64,000 nt of DNA from NCBI GenBank assembly GCA_905250025.1, contig CAJNOJ010000077.1, positions 186,001-250,000 on the forward strand, given 5' to 3'. The position numbers and the translations under genes were made by a program. Each line of letters begins with the position of its first letter. The first letter of the stretch is position 1. This DNA comes from Adineta ricciae. Taxonomy: Eukaryota; Rotifera; Eurotatoria; Adinetida; Adinetidae. The notes under the pieces are model-generated. The model was not told the DNA's origin, searched no databases, and was given only the letters and a program-made list of their open reading frames with translations. This document shows, piece after piece, positions 63,718 through 64,000 of the stretch.

Positions 63718-63970
63718 TTAAATCAAAGTTTTCGTTAGGTTGTGATAACCAATGCCAATGGCAGTTAGAAGAACTTTCGGACTGCCAGTTTTCAATTCAT
63801 CATCCTCGTCGTCGTCTGATCCACGCATTTCTTCACCATCTTCGTTGTCATCAGTATCTTCCTCTTCATCTTCTTCCATTTTTTCATTCTTCACTCGAGG
63901 AATTTCTTGTGCATTCTCGATTTTGAACATAATTTGAAAAAATTGTTTCAAATATCGAAGATATTGCATT
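63718..63970 (-). CDS. Terminal exon of a minus-strand gene that continues beyond the window
   Basis: About 84 residues of an open frame end at 63718. On its upstream side the sequence ATTTAG just beyond 63970 is a good acceptor, so earlier exons lie outside the window. The piece begins with a helical stretch (MQYLRYLKQFFQIMFKIENA), continues through a strongly acidic Asp/Glu run (MEEDEEEDTDDNEDGEE) and ends SPKVLLTAIGIGYHNLTKTL. The acidic tail resembles nucleolar or nuclear transport proteins, but I do not recognise the family. Confidence 0.55.
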
Positions 63971-64000
63971 CTAAATCAACGGCTAGACAGTGAAATATTA

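Overview
This is nuclear DNA from an animal, most likely a bdelloid rotifer. The evidence is a dense set of clearly metazoan genes (L-type calcium channel, Src-family kinase, PI4KA, ARL3, TIM23, acylglycerol kinase, DNAJC27). Nearly all are interrupted by very short introns (48-67 nt is common) in AT-rich DNA. There is also an ADP-ribosyltransferase plus kinesin-light-chain-type TPR gene of the kind expanded in bdelloids, two GPCR genes with no intron in the coding region, and at least one intronless gene that reads like a bacterial protein. The species assignment is inference. Exon joins were worked out by hand from GT/AG sites and reading phase, and for most genes the phases close exactly.

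Layout. 1-221: 3' end of an unknown gene. 357-1856 (-): Pro/Met/Cys-rich protein. 3051-3919 (+): DNAJC27. 4255-6108 (+): acylglycerol kinase. 7473-10427 (+): PAS-domain transcription regulator with 14 exons. 11975-17010 (+): 1161-residue Ser-rich protein of unknown function. 18298-19753 (-): alpha/beta hydrolase. 21073-30922 (+): complete Cav1 calcium channel alpha-1 gene. 31401-31482 (+): tRNA-Ser(UGA). 33648-35340 (+): small heat-shock protein with three alpha-crystallin domains. 35941-36945 (-): GPCR. 38030-40444 (+): broken ART-TPR gene. 40590-42028 (-): TP53I3-like quinone oxidoreductase. 42159-43050 (-): TIM23. 43393-46191 (-): Src-family tyrosine kinase. 47542-48357 (+): bacterial-type methyltransferase. 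48727-49604 (+): ARL3. 50430-60816 (-): PI4KA. 62050-63177 (+): GPCR. 63718-63970 (-): terminal exon of a gene that continues beyond the window.

The genes do not form an operon or pathway cluster; this is an ordinary gene-dense chromosomal stretch. I saw no transposon, LTR element, CRISPR array or virus-like element. The most notable observations concern splicing and protein architecture. The Cav1 gene has a tandem pair of 97-nt exons that can only be used one at a time, a candidate 7-residue microexon in the domain IV S3-S4 linker, and two competing acceptors that decide whether the distal C-terminal domain is made. The Src gene has an upstream exon that reads in frame into the myristoylated MGNC start. 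A candidate horizontally acquired methyltransferase and a three-domain small heat-shock protein are also present.
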